Shown here: piece by piece, positions 5,000 to 5,980 of the stretch | Layout: every line of letters starts with the position of its first letter | Position numbering within the stretch: position 1 is the stretch's first letter | Assembly: GCA_021813265.1 (NCBI GenBank) | Contig: JAKALF010000035.1 | Coordinates: 1-5,980, forward strand | DNA from: a bacterium | GTDB taxonomy: Bacteria; Patescibacteriota; Minisyncoccia; UBA6257; GWB1-50-10 | DNA: 5,980 bases | Reading direction: 5' to 3' | Translations under genes and position numbers: made by a program | The notes under the pieces: model-generated | What the model was told of the DNA's origin: nothing | What the model saw: only the letters and a program-made list of their open reading frames with translations | Database searches by the model: none

Positions 5000-5980
5000 A
5001 TGAAATTTCTTTACGAAAATAGTTTTATTGAAGGACATGATATGGCGCAGTTTGATGAATCTATTAAACAAGTTTCAAAGAAAATGCGAGATGCCCTCGA
5101 TTCAAGGGCGTATGAGGTTCCAGAAAGTTTTGTGTATATACCGGACGACGAGGATCTTCTCAAAAAAATAAAAACGTTACGACACGATCTTATCTCCCCT
5201 TATCTCAAATATCTTGTCGTTATAGGTATTGGAGGATCCAGCTTGGGAACAAAGGCGGTATACCACGCCTTAAAAAGAGGTCGCGCGTATCCCATCATGC
5301 TCTTTGCCGAAACATGCGATTCTGATGAGATAAAAGACATATCAGATGCGTTAGACGGACTTTCCGCTAGGGATGAATTTTTAATTTGCGTGGTAAGTAA
5401 ATCGGGAAAAACTACCGAAACGCTCGCTAACGCGAGTTTTATCATTTCTCATATTAGTCGTTTTAAGGATTATAAAAAAAGAATAGTTTGTATAACCGAA
5501 AAACATTCTCCTCTTTGGGAACTCGCTTCTCAAAGCGATCTTTTGTGCGTGGAAATTCCTAACGTTCTAACAGGAAGGTACTCCATTTTTTCCGCCGTGG
5601 GACTTTTACCGCTTTCCTTTTTGTTTGACAGTTTAAAATTTTGTAGAGGAGCTCGGGATATGAGAACGGCGTGCCTTTCTCAGGATATCTTTAAAAATCC
5701 ATCTGCTCTTTTTGCTATAATCCAATTTCTTTCCATGAAAGCGGGAAAGGATGTTTTTGATATGTTCCTCTTTTCTCCTTATTTAGAAAACCTTGGAAAG
5801 TGGTATCGTCATCTTCTGGCTGAGAGTATAGGGAAAAACAAATTTCTTAACGTCATTCCAACGGTCTCTATCGGACCCCCCGATCTTCACTCGACTCTTG
5901 AGCGTTATCTTGGCGGGCCTAATAACGTTATTACAGCGTTTGTTTCTTTGGATGCTTATTCTCATCTTACGATCCCTGAG
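5000..5980 (+). CDS. pgi: Glucose-6-phosphate isomerase (partial, C-terminus off the right edge)
   Basis: Interconverts glucose 6-phosphate and fructose 6-phosphate in the cytoplasm. From the ATG at 5000, 327 codons are open to the window edge; no internal stop is seen. The SIS-type sugar-phosphate fold is shown by VVIGIGGSSLGTKAV (73-87) and the phosphate-binding SKSGKTTET (133-141). Catalytic regions follow: LTGRYSIFSAVGLLPLSF (190-207) with Arg193; SPYLENLGKWYRHLLAESIGK (259-279) with the catalytic Glu275; and VIPTVSIGPPDLHSTLERYL (285-304) with His297. The first glycine motif at residue 76 places it among the short bacterial PGIs of about 400-450 residues, so roughly 80-120 residues are missing at the right. 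Three normally conserved positions differ: Thr191 before GR (usually Gly or Pro), His271 where Gln precedes xxxES, and Glu301 in the HSxxQ position. The gene starts 6 bases after the LOG stop, with only a weak purine stretch (4982-4989) as a possible ribosome site. Confidence 0.92.
   Translation, partial: MKFLYENSFIEGHDMAQFDESIKQVSKKMRDALDSRAYEVPESFVYIPDDEDLLKKIKTLRHDLISPYLKYLVVIGIGGSSLGTKAVYHALKRGRAYPIMLFAETCDSDEIKDISDALDGLSARDEFLICVVSKSGKTTETLANASFIISHISRFKDYKKRIVCITEKHSPLWELASQSDLLCVEIPNVLTGRYSIFSAVGLLPLSFLFDSLKFCRGARDMRTACLSQDIFKNPSALFAIIQFLSMKAGKDVFDMFLFSPYLENLGKWYRHLLAESIGKNKFLNVIPTVSIGPPDLHSTLERYLGGPNNVITAFVSLDAYSHLTIPE

Overview
The window looks like a chromosomal segment of a Patescibacteria/CPR bacterium, most likely of the Parcubacteria group. 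This is an inference from gene content and style: compact genes, modest G+C, a TrpR-like (YerC/YecD family) repressor, a very short release factor 2, a minimal RecQ, a DUF378 membrane protein and a short phosphoglucose isomerase. No taxonomic marker is present to prove it. I see no mobile element, CRISPR array, rRNA or tRNA, and no gene-free stretch longer than about 120 bases.

Layout. Bases 1-251 (minus strand) hold the start of a TrpR-like DNA-binding protein that runs off the left edge; its promoter carries a palindromic operator-like site. Diverging from it on the plus strand are prfB (release factor 2 lacking the usual N-terminal domain), a weak terminator with a promoter, then ftsE, ftsX and recQ packed with 2-3 base gaps. 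A strong 16-bp hairpin terminator at 3926-3964 closes that block. A small DUF378 membrane protein (minus strand, 3970-4200) converges on recQ. It diverges from a LOG-family nucleotide-binding protein (4292-4993), which is followed after 6 bases by pgi (glucose-6-phosphate isomerase), running off the right edge.

How the genes work together. prfB-ftsE-ftsX is a familiar bacterial neighbourhood. FtsE (ATPase) and FtsX (membrane partner) form the ABC-type complex that couples division or growth to peptidoglycan hydrolase activation. recQ, 2 bases after ftsX, is probably co-transcribed, but its link to FtsEX is positional only. LOG and pgi probably share a transcript.

The most notable expression signal is that several genes heading a transcription unit have a -10-like hexamer 6-9 bases before the ATG and no Shine-Dalgarno sequence. 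This predicts leaderless mRNAs, whereas the internal gene ftsX has an AGGA site. The best candidates for a second look are the domain-1-less RF2, the trp-operator-like palindrome in the repressor promoter, and this leaderless pattern. I found no convincing evidence of an entirely new system.
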